From assembly GCF_000513995.1 (NCBI RefSeq), contig NZ_AZVB01000002.1, positions 62,001-126,000 of the forward strand: DNA of 64,000 bases. Direction: 5' to 3'. A program made the position numbers and the translations under genes. The DNA comes from Pseudoxanthomonas sp. J35. GTDB taxonomy: Bacteria > Pseudomonadota > Gammaproteobacteria > Xanthomonadales > Xanthomonadaceae. Shown in pieces: positions 18,100 to 29,952 of this stretch. Position 1 is the first letter of the stretch. Every line of letters begins with the position of its first letter. Under the pieces are notes generated by a model. It was not told the origin of the DNA. It worked only from the letters and a program-made list of their open reading frames with translations, and did no database searches.

Positions 18100-19404
18100 A
18101 TGAACACGCGTTCCACCGAACGTTCCGCCGAACTGATCGCAGCGCTGGTCGCCGAAGCCGAGTCCCTTACCCGCCATGGCCGCATGCGCGAGGCCGGCGC
18201 GATGTGGGAACGCGTGCTCGGGATGGATCCCGCGCACGCCACCGCGCTCACCCAGCTCGGCGGCCTGGCCCTGGCCGCCGGCGACCTCGACCAGGCGCAG
18301 CACTACCTGGAGCGCGCGATCGCCGTCGCGCCCCGCCTGGCGATGGCCCATGCCCACCTGTCGCGGGTCCACGCCCAGCGCGGCGACCGTGCCGCGGCGC
18401 TGGCGGCGATCGACGCGGCCATCGCCGCCGATCCCACCGCCTGGGGCCCGCAGCTGGAGAAGGCGCGCCTGCTCGAGGCCGGCGGCGACCACCGCGCCGC
18501 CGCGCTGCACTGGGGCAACATGCTCACCTACATGCCCGAGGCGCTGCAGCGCCAGACCAATGTGCAGGCACTGGTGCGGCAGGCACAGGTGGCCGTGCAG
18601 CGCACCCGCGACGAACTCGGCGCCTACCTCGAGGACAACCTGGCGCCGCTGATCAAGGGCCACGACGCGCGCGAGGTCGAACGCATCCGCCATTCGCTGG
18701 ACATCCTCGCCGGCCGCCGCACCTTCGTCACCGCCAAGCCGCTGACCCTGCCGATCCCGCGCCTGCCGGCGATCCCGATCTTCCACCGCGAGGACTTCGA
18801 CTGGGCGCCGGAAGTGGAGGCCGCCTTCCCCGACATCCTCGAGGAACTGCACAACGTGCTGGGCGACCCGTCCGGGTTCGAACCCTACGTGCAGACCCCC
18901 GAGGGCCAGCCCAAGGGCCAGTTCGCCGCGCTCGACCGCAACATCGACTGGGGCGCCTACTTCCTGTGGAAGCACGGCCGCCGCATCGACCCCCAGGCCG
19001 ACGCCTGCCCGCGCACCGAGGCCGCGATCGCCCGCGCCCCGCAGATGAAGGTGCCCGGCCGCGCGCCGGTCATCTTCTTCTCGGCCCTGCGCCCGGGCGT
19101 GCACATCCCGCCGCACAACGGCGCCACCAATGCGCGCCTGACCGTGCACCTGCCGCTGATCGTCCCGCCCGAATGCGGCTTGCGGGTGGGCGAGGAAGTC
19201 CATATCTGGGAACCCGGGCGGCTGGTGATGTTCGACGACACCATCCGCCACGAAGCGTGGAACTTCAGCGACCGCCTGCGCGTGGTGCTGATCTTCGACG
19301 TCTGGCACCCGATGCTTACCCCGCTCGAGCGCGAGCTGGTGGTGGCGATGACCCAAGGCCTGATGGGCTTCTACGGCAACGACGCCGACCTGGGAGAACT
19401 GTGA
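18100..19404 (+). CDS. TPR protein with aspartyl/asparaginyl beta-hydroxylase domain
   Basis: 434 aa. Tetratricopeptide repeats occupy about residues 10-170 ([23 protein letters not shown], then [21 protein letters not shown]). The C-terminal about 200 residues are an AspH-type Fe(II)/2-oxoglutarate oxygenase. [19 protein letters not shown] gives the first His and the region that normally binds 2-oxoglutarate; [10 protein letters not shown] gives the second His. Members hydroxylate Asp/Asn in proteins or, as LpxO, lipid A; the TPR part suggests a protein substrate. Its stop overlaps the hslO GTG (19401-19404), so the two are coupled. Substrate unknown. Confidence 0.88.
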   Translation: MNTRSTERSAELIAALVAEAESLTRHGRMREAGAMWERVLGMDPAHATALTQLGGLALAAGDLDQAQHYLERAIAVAPRLAMAHAHLSRVHAQRGDRAAALAAIDAAIAADPTAWGPQLEKARLLEAGGDHRAAALHWGNMLTYMPEALQRQTNVQALVRQAQVAVQRTRDELGAYLEDNLAPLIKGHDAREVERIRHSLDILAGRRTFVTAKPLTLPIPRLPAIPIFHREDFDWAPEVEAAFPDILEELHNVLGDPSGFEPYVQTPEGQPKGQFAALDRNIDWGAYFLWKHGRRIDPQADACPRTEAAIARAPQMKVPGRAPVIFFSALRPGVHIPPHNGATNARLTVHLPLIVPPECGLRVGEEVHIWEPGRLVMFDDTIRHEAWNFSDRLRVVLIFDVWHPMLTPLERELVVAMTQGLMGFYGNDADLGEL

Positions 19405-20294
19405 ACGAAACGCCCCGAACCGACCTGCTGACCCGCTTCCTCCTGCCCCACGCGGGGGTGCGCGGGGTCCACGTCTGCCTGCAGGACAGCTGGACCGAGC
19501 TGCTTTCCCACGCCAGCTACCCGCCGCTGGCGCGGCGGCTGCTGGGCGAAGCCTGCGCCGCGGCGGCCATGCTGACCGCGCACGTGAAGGTCGACGGCCG
19601 CCTGTCCGTGCAGCTGCGCGCCGACGCCGGGGTCAAGCTCCTGTTCGCCGAATGCACCGCCGCCGGCCAGCTGCGCGGCATCGTCCAGCTCGACGGCGGC
19701 GACGCGCCGGCCGACCTGCGCGACCTGCCCAACCCGACCCTGGCCATCACCATCGAGAACCCGGGCCTGGACCCGCGCGAACCGCTGCGTTACCAGAGCC
19801 TGGTCGAGCTGGTCTCGGCCGAGCTGGACGAGGTCCTGCAGGACTATTTCCGGCAGTCCGAGCAGCTGCCCAGCCGCCTGCTGCTGGCCGCCGACGGCGA
19901 CCGCGCCAGCGGGCTGATGCTGCAGAAGCTGCCCGGCGACTCCGGCGACGACGACGGCTGGGCCCGCGCCTGCGCCCTGTTCGACACCCTCACCGCCGCC
20001 GAACTGGCCGCCACCCCGGGGCCGGTACTGCTGCACCGCCTGTTCCACGAGGAGGCCCCGGAGCTGCTGGCGCAGAAGCCGCTGGCCTTCGGCTGCTCCT
20101 GCTCGCGGGAGCGGGTCGCGGCCATGCTCGAATCGCTGGGCGAGGCCGAGGCCCGGGCCGCCGCCGGGGAGGCCGGCCAGGCCAAGATCGCCTGCGGATT
20201 CTGCGGCCGCCGCTATCACTTTTCTTTGGCGGAAATCGGCGTATTGTTCGAGCAGCCGTCGGCCAACGCGCCGACGCCCGACCGGCTGCAGTAG
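19401..20294 (+). CDS. hslO: Redox-regulated chaperone Hsp33
   Basis: 297 aa. Holdase activated by oxidative unfolding. The zinc/redox centre is complete: CSC (residues 232, 234) and CGFC (265, 268), the CxC-CxxC arrangement of Hsp33. The N-terminal core ([33 protein letters not shown]) matches the family. GTG start overlaps the preceding stop (GTGA). Cytoplasmic. Confidence 0.96.
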   Translation: MNETPRTDLLTRFLLPHAGVRGVHVCLQDSWTELLSHASYPPLARRLLGEACAAAAMLTAHVKVDGRLSVQLRADAGVKLLFAECTAAGQLRGIVQLDGGDAPADLRDLPNPTLAITIENPGLDPREPLRYQSLVELVSAELDEVLQDYFRQSEQLPSRLLLAADGDRASGLMLQKLPGDSGDDDGWARACALFDTLTAAELAATPGPVLLHRLFHEEAPELLAQKPLAFGCSCSRERVAAMLESLGEAEARAAAGEAGQAKIACGFCGRRYHFSLAEIGVLFEQPSANAPTPDRLQ

Positions 20295-20324
20295 CCGGGG
20301 AAGCTGTTCTGGGGAGGGCGGCGC

Positions 20325-20353
20325 TTGTTAACTAAACGTAAATCCCATACGAT
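20325..20353 (+). promoter_or_regulatory. Sigma-70-type promoter of the secreted hypothetical gene
   Basis: TTGTTA (20325-20330), exact 17-base spacer, TACGAT (20348-20353). The spacer is AT-rich relative to its surroundings. Predicted 5' leader about 50 nt. Confidence 0.6.
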
Positions 20354-20409
20354 CGGCCTACCGCCGGCCCGGGAACTCCTCCCGTCGCCGCTGGTCTGAG
20401 AGACCGTCC

Positions 20410-21315
20410 ATGACCCTGCGCCGCCTGCCACTGCTGGCCGTACTGCTGACCGCGCTCTGCGCGGGCCCGGCCGTGCACGCCCAGCAGGCGCGTGGCGCCA
20501 ACGCCAGCGCGGCCAGCGACAAGGCCCCGCAGACGGTCCTGCCGGTGTGGAACAAGGGCAGCGGCAAGGTCGAAGCCGTGCTGCTGCTGGAACCCACCGG
20601 CCAGGCCGGACCGGGCGCCCGCTGGCGCTTCGGCAACAACACCCTCGACGCCGCCTTCGGCCTGGGCGCGGGCGATTCGCTCGGCCTGCTCTGCAACGGC
20701 CCCGGCGGCGCCGACATCAGCAGCCTGGCCAGCCACTGCCTGCTGGCCAGCCTCGGCGACGACGCGGCCTCCAGTCCGTCGCGCCGGCTGTCGGCCACCA
20801 CCGCAATCAGCCGCCAGGGCAACCGTTTCGGCCTGACCGCCGGCGCTACCCAGGCCTCGGGCCTGCCGGCGTGGCTCAGCGGTGGCGCCAGCGGCACCAG
20901 CCTGGCCCAGGCCGACCGGATCGAGCAGAACGACCTGCAGGTCTTCGGCCAGAAGGCGCTGGGCACCGAGGCCTTCGTGTCCATCGCCGGCACCTATGCG
21001 CGGGCGCGCCTGGTCCCGCTGTCGGACGCGGCGCCGGGCCTGGCCGACCGCTGGGATACCAAGAGCCTGAGCGTGGGCGGCGGCTACGGCCCGTTCAGCG
21101 CCAGCATCATCGGCCGCGTGGTCGACGTCCCCGGCCGCCCGGACGGCAAGTGGGAAGGCCTCGGCCTGGGCCTGACCTGGCGCACCCCGTGGAGCGGCCA
21201 GCTCACCGTCGGCGCCGAAAACGTGGTGACCCGCGGCAAGAACCCCTTCTCGCCGTCCAACGGCGGCGCCGAGGAAGGCACCATCCCCTACGTGCGCTAC
21301 GAGCAGGGCCTCTGA
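20410..21315 (+). CDS. Secreted protein of unknown function, possible outer-membrane barrel
   Basis: 301 aa. Clear signal peptide (about 1-24, cut at VHA-QQ). The mature part has alternating glycine/aromatic patches (ARWRFGNNTLDAAFGLG, KSLSVGGGYGPFSASIIGR, WEGLGLGLTWRTPW) and ends TIPYVRYEQGL. These look like amphipathic beta strands, with two cysteines (NGPGG region and SHC) that could pair. I recognise no catalytic motif. It has its own promoter and is a single gene between hslO and a TPR-sulfotransferase. Outer-membrane or surface location is inference. Confidence 0.75.
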   Translation: MTLRRLPLLAVLLTALCAGPAVHAQQARGANASAASDKAPQTVLPVWNKGSGKVEAVLLLEPTGQAGPGARWRFGNNTLDAAFGLGAGDSLGLLCNGPGGADISSLASHCLLASLGDDAASSPSRRLSATTAISRQGNRFGLTAGATQASGLPAWLSGGASGTSLAQADRIEQNDLQVFGQKALGTEAFVSIAGTYARARLVPLSDAAPGLADRWDTKSLSVGGGYGPFSASIIGRVVDVPGRPDGKWEGLGLGLTWRTPWSGQLTVGAENVVTRGKNPFSPSNGGAEEGTIPYVRYEQGL

Positions 21316-21405
21316 GGCCTGGCCCGCGGCGTTCCGGCGCACCCGCCGGAACCTGGCACCTCCCGTCGAATCCCGACCCGGTCGCGGCGCATGCCGGAGG
21401 CTGGC

Positions 21406-21420
21406 GGGCGATAATCGCCC
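21406..21420 (+). promoter_or_regulatory. Palindromic -10 region GGGCGATAATCGCCC
   Basis: A perfect inverted repeat around GATAAT, 25 bases before the TPR-sulfotransferase ATG. It may be a promoter -10, and the symmetry may also be a protein site. No -35 recognised. Confidence 0.4.
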
Positions 21421-21445
21421 TCCCCCGCCCTGCCCGCGCCTTCCG

Positions 21446-23284
21446 ATGACGGCTTCCGATTTCCCCGATTCCCTGCAGCAGGCCGCCCTGCTCGAACGCC
21501 ACGGGCGCCCCGGCGACGCCCTGCAGGCCCTGCAGCGCGCCGCCACGGAAGCCGGCGGCGATCCGCAACAGCACCGCGGCATCGCCCAGGCCGCCATGCG
21601 CCTGGGCTCGCCCGCCCTGGCCCTGGCGGCGATGCGGCGGGCGGTGGAGCTGGCTCCCGGCAACCCCGGCCCGCGCTTCGAGCTGGCCTGCCTGCTCGCC
21701 CACGAAGGCCACCACGCCGAAGCCGTCGGCCATTTCCAGGCCACCGTCGCCGCGCAGCCGCTCAATGCCCAGGCCTGGTACCTGCTCGGCCTGGCCCTGC
21801 AGCGGGGCGGCCGCCATGGCGACGCCCTGCAGGCGCTGCGCCGCTCCCGGGCGCTGGCGCCGGGCAACCCTCGCCTGGCGCCGGCCCTGGCCGAGGCGGA
21901 GTTCCACGCCGGCTATCCCGAGGACGCCCTGCCCCTGTGGCAGGCGCAGCTGCGCGAGCGGCCGGATGACGTCAACGCGCTGCTGCGCACCGCCGAAACC
22001 TTCAACCGGCTGGGCCGCCACGACGAAGCGCTGGCCCTGCTGCGCGACGCCAGCGCGCGCCTGGCGCAGGCCGGCGACCTGTGGGTGGCCCTGGCCCAGA
22101 CCGCCGAAGACGCCGGCGACCGCGAGGCGGCGCGCCAGGCCTACCGCCAGGCCCTGGCGGGTCGCCCGGACTGGGCCTTCCCGGTCAGCGGCCTGCTCGG
22201 CCTGGACCGCGGCAAGGCCGACGAGGCCCTGGTTGGCCAGGCCCGCGCGCTGATGGCGCGCCCGGACCTGCCCGATCCCGACCGCGCCCTGGTCGGCTAC
22301 GAGCTGGGCAAGGTCCACGATGCGCGCGGCGAGTACGCCGAAGCGATCGAGTGCTGGCACCAGGCCAATGCAGCGCGGCGGCGGATGATCGGCCCGGGCG
22401 ATGCGGCGGGCTTCGCCGGCGCGGTGGGCCGGATCATCGCCACGCTGGACGGGCCGCGGCTGCGCGCCCGCACCGCGCGCTGGCCGGGCAACCCGGACCC
22501 GCGGCCGCTGTTCATCGTCGGCATGCCGCGCAGCGGCACCACCCTCACCGAGCAGATCCTCGCCGCGCATCCGGCCGGCCATGGCTGCGGCGAACTGCCG
22601 GACATCGCCCTGGTCGCGCGCAACCTGCCGGCCACCGCCGGCCCGGGCCGCGACTGGCCGGAATGCATCGACGACCTGCCCGACGCCGCGCTCGACGAAG
22701 CGGCGCGCCGCTACCTGCGCGCGGCCACGCGCCACGCGCCGGCGCAGGCGCAGCGGCTGGTCGACAAGGCGCCGCTGAACTTCTTCCACCTGGGCCTGGT
22801 CGCCGTGCTGTTCCCGAACGCGCGCGTGATCTGGTGCCGGCGCGACCCGCGCGACATCGCCGTGTCGGTGTATGGCGAGAACTTCGCCCTGGAGGAGAAG
22901 CTGGCCTGCGACCTCGGCGACATCGGCCACTACATCAACCAGCAGACCCGGCTGATGCGCCACTGGCAGGCGCAGCTGCCGCTGCCGGTGCTGGAGCTGC
23001 ACTACGAGGCGCTGGCCACCGATCCTGAGGCGCAGGCACGGCGCCTGGTCGAATTCGCCGGGCTGGACTGGGATCCGGCCTGCCTGGAATTCCACCGCAG
23101 CGGGCGCGGCGTGCAGACGCCCAGCCGCTGGCAGGTGAAGCAGCCGATCTATACCCGCTCGATCGGCCGCTGGCGCCACTACGCGGCGCACCTGGAACCG
23201 CTGCTGGCGGTGCTCGACCGCGACGCCTACCCGTCGTCGGTGGACGTGGCCACGAACGACCAGGCCAGCACGCCCTCGGCCTGA
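21446..23284 (+). CDS. TPR-sulfotransferase fusion protein (first copy)
   Basis: 612 aa. Tetratricopeptide repeats fill about residues 1-310; a sulfotransferase domain follows (about 350-590). The 5'-phosphosulfate loop is FIVGMPRSGTTLTEQ (about residue 354) and the 3'-phosphate site is WCRRDPRDIAVS (about 465). It would move sulfate from PAPS to an acceptor. TPR domains in this family suggest a protein acceptor, as for tyrosylprotein sulfotransferases, but this is not shown. The last 58 bases overlap the 3' end of the convergent methyltransferase gene. A second TPR-sulfotransferase lies at 27100-28662 on the other side of the TonB-dependent receptor. Confidence 0.88.
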   Translation: MTASDFPDSLQQAALLERHGRPGDALQALQRAATEAGGDPQQHRGIAQAAMRLGSPALALAAMRRAVELAPGNPGPRFELACLLAHEGHHAEAVGHFQATVAAQPLNAQAWYLLGLALQRGGRHGDALQALRRSRALAPGNPRLAPALAEAEFHAGYPEDALPLWQAQLRERPDDVNALLRTAETFNRLGRHDEALALLRDASARLAQAGDLWVALAQTAEDAGDREAARQAYRQALAGRPDWAFPVSGLLGLDRGKADEALVGQARALMARPDLPDPDRALVGYELGKVHDARGEYAEAIECWHQANAARRRMIGPGDAAGFAGAVGRIIATLDGPRLRARTARWPGNPDPRPLFIVGMPRSGTTLTEQILAAHPAGHGCGELPDIALVARNLPATAGPGRDWPECIDDLPDAALDEAARRYLRAATRHAPAQAQRLVDKAPLNFFHLGLVAVLFPNARVIWCRRDPRDIAVSVYGENFALEEKLACDLGDIGHYINQQTRLMRHWQAQLPLPVLELHYEALATDPEAQARRLVEFAGLDWDPACLEFHRSGRGVQTPSRWQVKQPIYTRSIGRWRHYAAHLEPLLAVLDRDAYPSSVDVATNDQASTPSA

Positions 23285-24204
23285 CGCAGCTCGTCGATGC
23301 GCACCTGCGCATCCGGCCGCGTCGCGCGTACCTGCGCGGCCATCTCCTCGACCTGCGCGCGTTGCAGCGCGTGGGCGACCATCTCGGCGGTGCGCAGGCG
23401 CGCGCCCTCCAGTTCCCCCGCATAGCCACGCAGCGCCTCGGCGGCCTGGCGGGTGTTCTCCGGGCGCACGCCGGCGAGCAGGCGCTGCACGGCGCTGGCC
23501 GACTCGTGGAGCAGGTCGGGGACTGGCGAGGCCGCCGCCGCATCGGCCAGCGCGCGCATCGCCAGGTTGTAGCGCTCGCGCGCGGCGTTGGCGGTGGCCA
23601 CATCCTGGATCGGCACCCCCGAGCGCGCCTGCGCGATCCACGGGATCACCTCCAGCGCGGCGCGCAGCAGGCCGTCCTCGCCGAGCAGGCGCGCGTGGTG
23701 CGCCAGTTCCTCGCGCCCGACCCGCACCAGCACCGAACCGGCGTGGTGCATCACCAGGGCCAGCGTCGCCGTCGGCCTGGATACACGCAGGCATTCGGCC
23801 AGCGCGCGCGGACGGTCGGAGTATTCGAAGCCGAACTGGCTGGCAACGCAGTCGAAGCGCGCCGCCTCGAATGGCAGCGCCTCCATGCGTACGCCCGGGT
23901 GGAAACGCACCGAACGGTGCGTGCCGGGCTGGTGCCACGGCGGCGACAGCGCGGCCAGGTCCACCGCATCCACCTCGATCGCGTCGCCGCGCAGCTCCCA
24001 CAGCAGCAGCGGCAGCGGGCCGTTGCCGGTGGCCAGGTCGAGCACGCGCGCGCCCGCGGCCAGGCCGGCGCCCAGCGTGCGCCAGAACGTGCCGATCGCG
24101 CCGTCGTAGTTGCCGGCATAGCTGCCGACGCAGGAATGCAGGCGGCCGCTGGACCAGTACCGGGTCCAGGCCTCGCGTCGCCCGTTGTCGCCGTGTTCGT
24201 GCAT
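23227..24204 (-). CDS. Class I SAM-dependent methyltransferase
   Basis: 325 aa. Motif I VLDLATGNGPLPLLL (about residue 53), the acidic motif II position in VDAVDLAAL, and FDCVASQFGFEYSDRP with the QFGFEY that aligns with motif IV of Methyltransf_11/25 enzymes. The C-terminal third is helical with no known domain. Substrate unknown. The ATG at 24204 (MHEHG) precedes the conserved opening WTRYWSSGRLHSCVGSY. It lies between a TonB-dependent receptor and a sulfotransferase gene, which might point to a shared modification pathway, but this is only context. Confidence 0.82.
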   Translation of the reverse strand: MHEHGDNGRREAWTRYWSSGRLHSCVGSYAGNYDGAIGTFWRTLGAGLAAGARVLDLATGNGPLPLLLWELRGDAIEVDAVDLAALSPPWHQPGTHRSVRFHPGVRMEALPFEAARFDCVASQFGFEYSDRPRALAECLRVSRPTATLALVMHHAGSVLVRVGREELAHHARLLGEDGLLRAALEVIPWIAQARSGVPIQDVATANAARERYNLAMRALADAAAASPVPDLLHESASAVQRLLAGVRPENTRQAAEALRGYAGELEGARLRTAEMVAHALQRAQVEEMAAQVRATRPDAQVRIDELRQAEGVLAWSFVATSTDDG

Positions 24205-24287
24205 CGCGCAAGGATGCGGGCGAAACGCCGTGCTGCCAAGCGCGGAAGCTGGCGGCTTGCGCGGCACGCAAGGAGTAACGTGCGCGC

Positions 24288-24318
24288 AAAAAAAAGAAGG
24301 CCCCGTTTCCGGGGCCTT
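24288..24318 (-). terminator. Rho-independent terminator of the TonB-dependent receptor gene
   Basis: On the minus strand, a 9-bp stem AAGGCCCCG / CGGGGCCTT with loop GAAA is followed by C and eight T residues (24295-24288). It sits 24 bases after the receptor stop. Confidence 0.92.
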
Positions 24319-24341
24319 CCAGTTACAGCATGGCGACGCTC

Positions 24342-26894
<2,553 letters not shown>

Positions 26895-26984
26895 TCTCTC
26901 TCCAGCTTTAAAGGATTCCTGACGCCGGAACGGCGCCAAGGATGGGATGCCGGAAGGGGAGGGAAGCCCGTCCAGCTGCCCCGG

Positions 26985-27013
26985 ACGTTATCAATTCCTT
27001 AATTTTGCCGCAA
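26985..27013 (-). promoter_or_regulatory. Candidate promoter of the TonB-dependent receptor gene
   Basis: Minus strand: TTGCGG (27013-27008), 17-base AT-rich spacer, TAACGT (26990-26985). The leader would be about 85 nt. The whole 26895-27099 gap is AT-rich for this genome and contains no gene I can support. Confidence 0.4.
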
Positions 27014-27099
27014 GCGCGCGTTATCGGCCCACTTGAAACCATCCGCGGCGCTGCTTTTTCCCCTTTTTTTTCATATGGATAGGGAAAAATCCGCCTCGC

Positions 27100-28662
27100 C
27101 TATTCAGTTTCAGGTGCATCCAGAATCGCTTTCATCGGCATCAGTTTCGCCGCATAGCGACGCCACTGGCCGAGGTAGCGGCGATGGATCGGCTCGCGCA
27201 CCTGGACCGTGCTGGCGGTGCCGACCATGCCCTTGCGCCCGCCTTCGCCCAGCACTTCGTCGCACCACTGCAGGCCGCAGAAGGCGAGCACCCGCCGCGC
27301 CTCGGCTTCCGGGTCGGCGACCAGCGCTTCGTAGCGCACTTCGAGGATGCGGCCGGGGAAGCGGCGGTCCCAGTGCGCCATCAGCGCGCGGTAGCGCAGG
27401 TAGTGGCGCGCCATCTCCGCCTGCGAGTAGCTGTGCGGATAGGCATCGGCGAACAGCGCCTTGAGGTTGGAGAAGCAGCTGTCCATCGGGTCGCGCGCCA
27501 TGTGCACGATCCGCGCCTGCGGCAGCGCCGCGGCGATGAGGCCGGCGACCAGGAAGTTGGCCGGCAGCTTGTCGATGTAGCGATCGCGCCCGTGCGCGCG
27601 CCAGGCCGTGTGCTCGAGGTAGCGCGCGCCGAGCAGGCGCGGATCGAGCCCGGCGGCGGCACGCGCCAGCGCCGCGTCCGGATGCGGCCCGCCCAGCCGG
27701 TCGGTGCACCAGCGCAGCTGGCAGGTGAAGTCGCGCAGCTCGCCGGCGTCGGCCACCGCCGGATGCGCGGCCAGCATGCGTTCCAGCAGCGTGGTGCCCG
27801 AGCGCGGCATGCCGACCACGAACACCGGCGCCGGCGTACCCGGCTCCGGCGCGGCCGCGGGCACGTCGCCGAACGGCAGCTGCTGAAGCACCCGGAACAG
27901 CTCCACTTCGGCCTGCTCGTCGTAGGCCAGCTGCACGCGGCGCGTGCGCATGCCCTGCTCGAGGTGCTGCCAGGCCGCCGCGGTGTCGCCGAGGTCGTCC
28001 AGTTCCTTGAACAATGCGTAGTGCGCCAGCGGGGCGAAGGCATGGCCCTCGCCCAGCCGCGCCAGCGAGGCGCGCAAACGGTCGACGTGATTGCGCTCAG
28101 GCGTCTGCCGGCGCAGCGTGGACAGCAGGCGCAGCGCCGGCAGGTAGTCCGGGTCGGCGCGCAGGCACTGCTCCAGCGCTTCCTCGGCCGGCTCCAGCGC
28201 GCCGCAGTACATCCGCGCCAGGCCGATGGCGTAGTCCAGGCGCAGGTCGCGCAGGCCCAGCCGGTGGGCGTGCTCGAGCCGTTCCAGCGCCAGGTCATAG
28301 AAGGACAGGTCGGACAGCATGCGCCCGGCCGCGGCGTGCACGCCGGGCTCGCGCGAAGCGGCCACCACCGGGCGGCGCAGGCATTCGAGGCCGGCTTCCA
28401 CTTCGCCAAGGTCGAACAGCCGCCGGGCAAGTTCCAGCAGCAGGCCCGGATCGGATTCGGGCAGGCGCGCGGCGGCCAGCACCTGGGCGGTGGCGTCGCG
28501 CAGCGCGCCCTGCCCCAGGTCAAGGGCGGACAGGCGCAGGCGCGCCGGCAACTCCAGCTCGGGCCGCGCCAGCAAGCCCGCGAAGGCGGCCCGCGCCGCG
28601 GCCGCGCCGTTGCGCGCGGCCGCCTCGGCCCGGCGCCAGGCTTCGATCGATTGCACTTGCAT
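27100..28662 (-). CDS. TPR-sulfotransferase fusion protein (second copy)
   Basis: 520 aa from the ATG at 28662; an in-frame ATG at 28692 is the alternative. N-terminal TPR-like helical repeats (about 1-260), then a sulfotransferase domain with the 5'-phosphosulfate loop FVVGMPRSGTTLLER and the 3'-phosphate site HMARDPMDSCFSNL. Architecture equals the gene at 21446-23284, but the sequences differ widely, so this is an old paralogue and not a recent duplicate. It lies just upstream of the receptor gene on the same strand with a 205-base gap. The substrate may be the receptor, its ligand or a surface molecule; all of this is inference. Confidence 0.87.
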   Translation of the reverse strand: MQVQSIEAWRRAEAAARNGAAAARAAFAGLLARPELELPARLRLSALDLGQGALRDATAQVLAAARLPESDPGLLLELARRLFDLGEVEAGLECLRRPVVAASREPGVHAAAGRMLSDLSFYDLALERLEHAHRLGLRDLRLDYAIGLARMYCGALEPAEEALEQCLRADPDYLPALRLLSTLRRQTPERNHVDRLRASLARLGEGHAFAPLAHYALFKELDDLGDTAAAWQHLEQGMRTRRVQLAYDEQAEVELFRVLQQLPFGDVPAAAPEPGTPAPVFVVGMPRSGTTLLERMLAAHPAVADAGELRDFTCQLRWCTDRLGGPHPDAALARAAAGLDPRLLGARYLEHTAWRAHGRDRYIDKLPANFLVAGLIAAALPQARIVHMARDPMDSCFSNLKALFADAYPHSYSQAEMARHYLRYRALMAHWDRRFPGRILEVRYEALVADPEAEARRVLAFCGLQWCDEVLGEGGRKGMVGTASTVQVREPIHRRYLGQWRRYAAKLMPMKAILDAPETE

Positions 28663-28719
28663 GCCACGTCCGCAGGAGGAACCGGCGGGCATTATGCGGC
28701 CCGCCGGTCCGGTCCCGCG

Positions 28720-29952
28720 CTACTGGCGCAGCGCCTCGATCGGATCCAGCTGCGAGGCCTTGCGCGCCGGGTAGTAGCCGAAGAACAGGCCGGTCGCCAC
28801 CGAGAACGCCGCCGCCAGGGTGATGACCTTGCCGTTGAGCTGGATCGGCAGGTCGGTATTGAAATGACCGACCAGCAGCGCGCCGGCGATGCCGAACAGG
28901 ATGCCCAGCACGCCGCCGCCCAGCGACAGCAGCATCGCCTCGGCGAGGAACTGCCGGCGCACGTCCGACGGACCGGCACCGACCGCCAGGCGCAGGCCGA
29001 TTTCCTTGATCCGCTCGGTCACCGAGACCAGCATGATGTTCATGATGCCGATGCCGCCGACGATCAGCGAGATGGTCGCCACCGCGCCGAGCAGCCACGA
29101 CATCTGCCGCGTGGTCTCGTTGCGGGTGGCCACCATCTGCGAGACGTTGCGCACCTGGAAGTCGTCCGGCGCGCCGGGCTCGATGCGGTGGCGCTGGCGC
29201 AGCAGCGATTCGACCTCGCCCTGCACATAGGCCAGGTCGTCCGGGTGGGCCACGGTCAGCGAGATGTCCATCACCGCGCCCGGCGGCAGGCCCATCGCAC
29301 CCATCAGGCGCCGGCGCGCGGTATCCAGCGGCACGAACACCACGTCGTCCTGGTCGCGGCCGAAGCCGCTCATGCCCTTGGGCTTGAGCGTGCCGATCAC
29401 GGTGAAGTTGGTGCGGCCGATGCGCACGGTCTCGCCGATCCCGGTGCCGGTGCCGAACAGCTCGCGGCGCACGGTCTCGCCGATCACCGCCACCTTGTCC
29501 CCGCCGAAGTGCTGGGCCTCGAACGCCGAACCGTTGGCCAGCTGCCAGCCGTTGATCTCCAGGAAGTCCGCCTGCACGCCCTGCCAGCTGGTGGACCAGT
29601 TGGTCTCCGCGTACACCACCTGGCTGCTGCCGCGCAGCGAGCCGGACACCAGCTGCACTTCCGGGATCTCCTCGCGGATCGCCTCGGCATCGCCCTCGGT
29701 GAGGGTGAAGAAGCTGCTGGAGCTCATGCGCACGCCGCCGATGGTGCGCTGCATCTGCGGGCCGATGTCGAGCTTCTGCGCGCCAAGTCCGGCGAGCTGG
29801 CGCTCGATCTCCGCCTGGGTGCCCTGCCCGACCGAGACCATCACGATCACCGCGGCGATGCCGATGATCACGCCCAGCGAGGTCAGCGCGCTGCGCATCC
29901 AGTTGCCGCGCAGGGCGAAGATCGCCGTGCGCAGGATGTCCAGGAACGTCAT
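28720..29952 (-). CDS. MacB-type ABC transporter permease
   Basis: 410 aa. One N-terminal helix (about 20-42, NWMRSALTSLGVIIGIAAVIVMVSVG), a large periplasmic MacB_PCD domain (about 45-270) and three C-terminal FtsX helices. The typical ISLIVGGIGIMNIMLVSVTERIKEIGLR and PARKASQLDPIEALR are present. It is the mechanotransmission half of a tripartite exporter; here permease and ATPase are separate polypeptides. It overlaps the ATPase gene by ATGA (29949-29952). Substrates of MacAB systems include macrolides, peptides and haem precursors; here unknown. Confidence 0.92.
   Translation of the reverse strand: MTFLDILRTAIFALRGNWMRSALTSLGVIIGIAAVIVMVSVGQGTQAEIERQLAGLGAQKLDIGPQMQRTIGGVRMSSSSFFTLTEGDAEAIREEIPEVQLVSGSLRGSSQVVYAETNWSTSWQGVQADFLEINGWQLANGSAFEAQHFGGDKVAVIGETVRRELFGTGTGIGETVRIGRTNFTVIGTLKPKGMSGFGRDQDDVVFVPLDTARRRLMGAMGLPPGAVMDISLTVAHPDDLAYVQGEVESLLRQRHRIEPGAPDDFQVRNVSQMVATRNETTRQMSWLLGAVATISLIVGGIGIMNIMLVSVTERIKEIGLRLAVGAGPSDVRRQFLAEAMLLSLGGGVLGILFGIAGALLVGHFNTDLPIQLNGKVITLAAAFSVATGLFFGYYPARKASQLDPIEALRQ

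Noticed and set aside
21203-24289. Minus-strand frame of about 1000 codons across the TPR-sulfotransferase and methyltransferase
   Set aside because: It runs antisense to the sulfotransferase and in a different frame from the real methyltransferase; no known domain.
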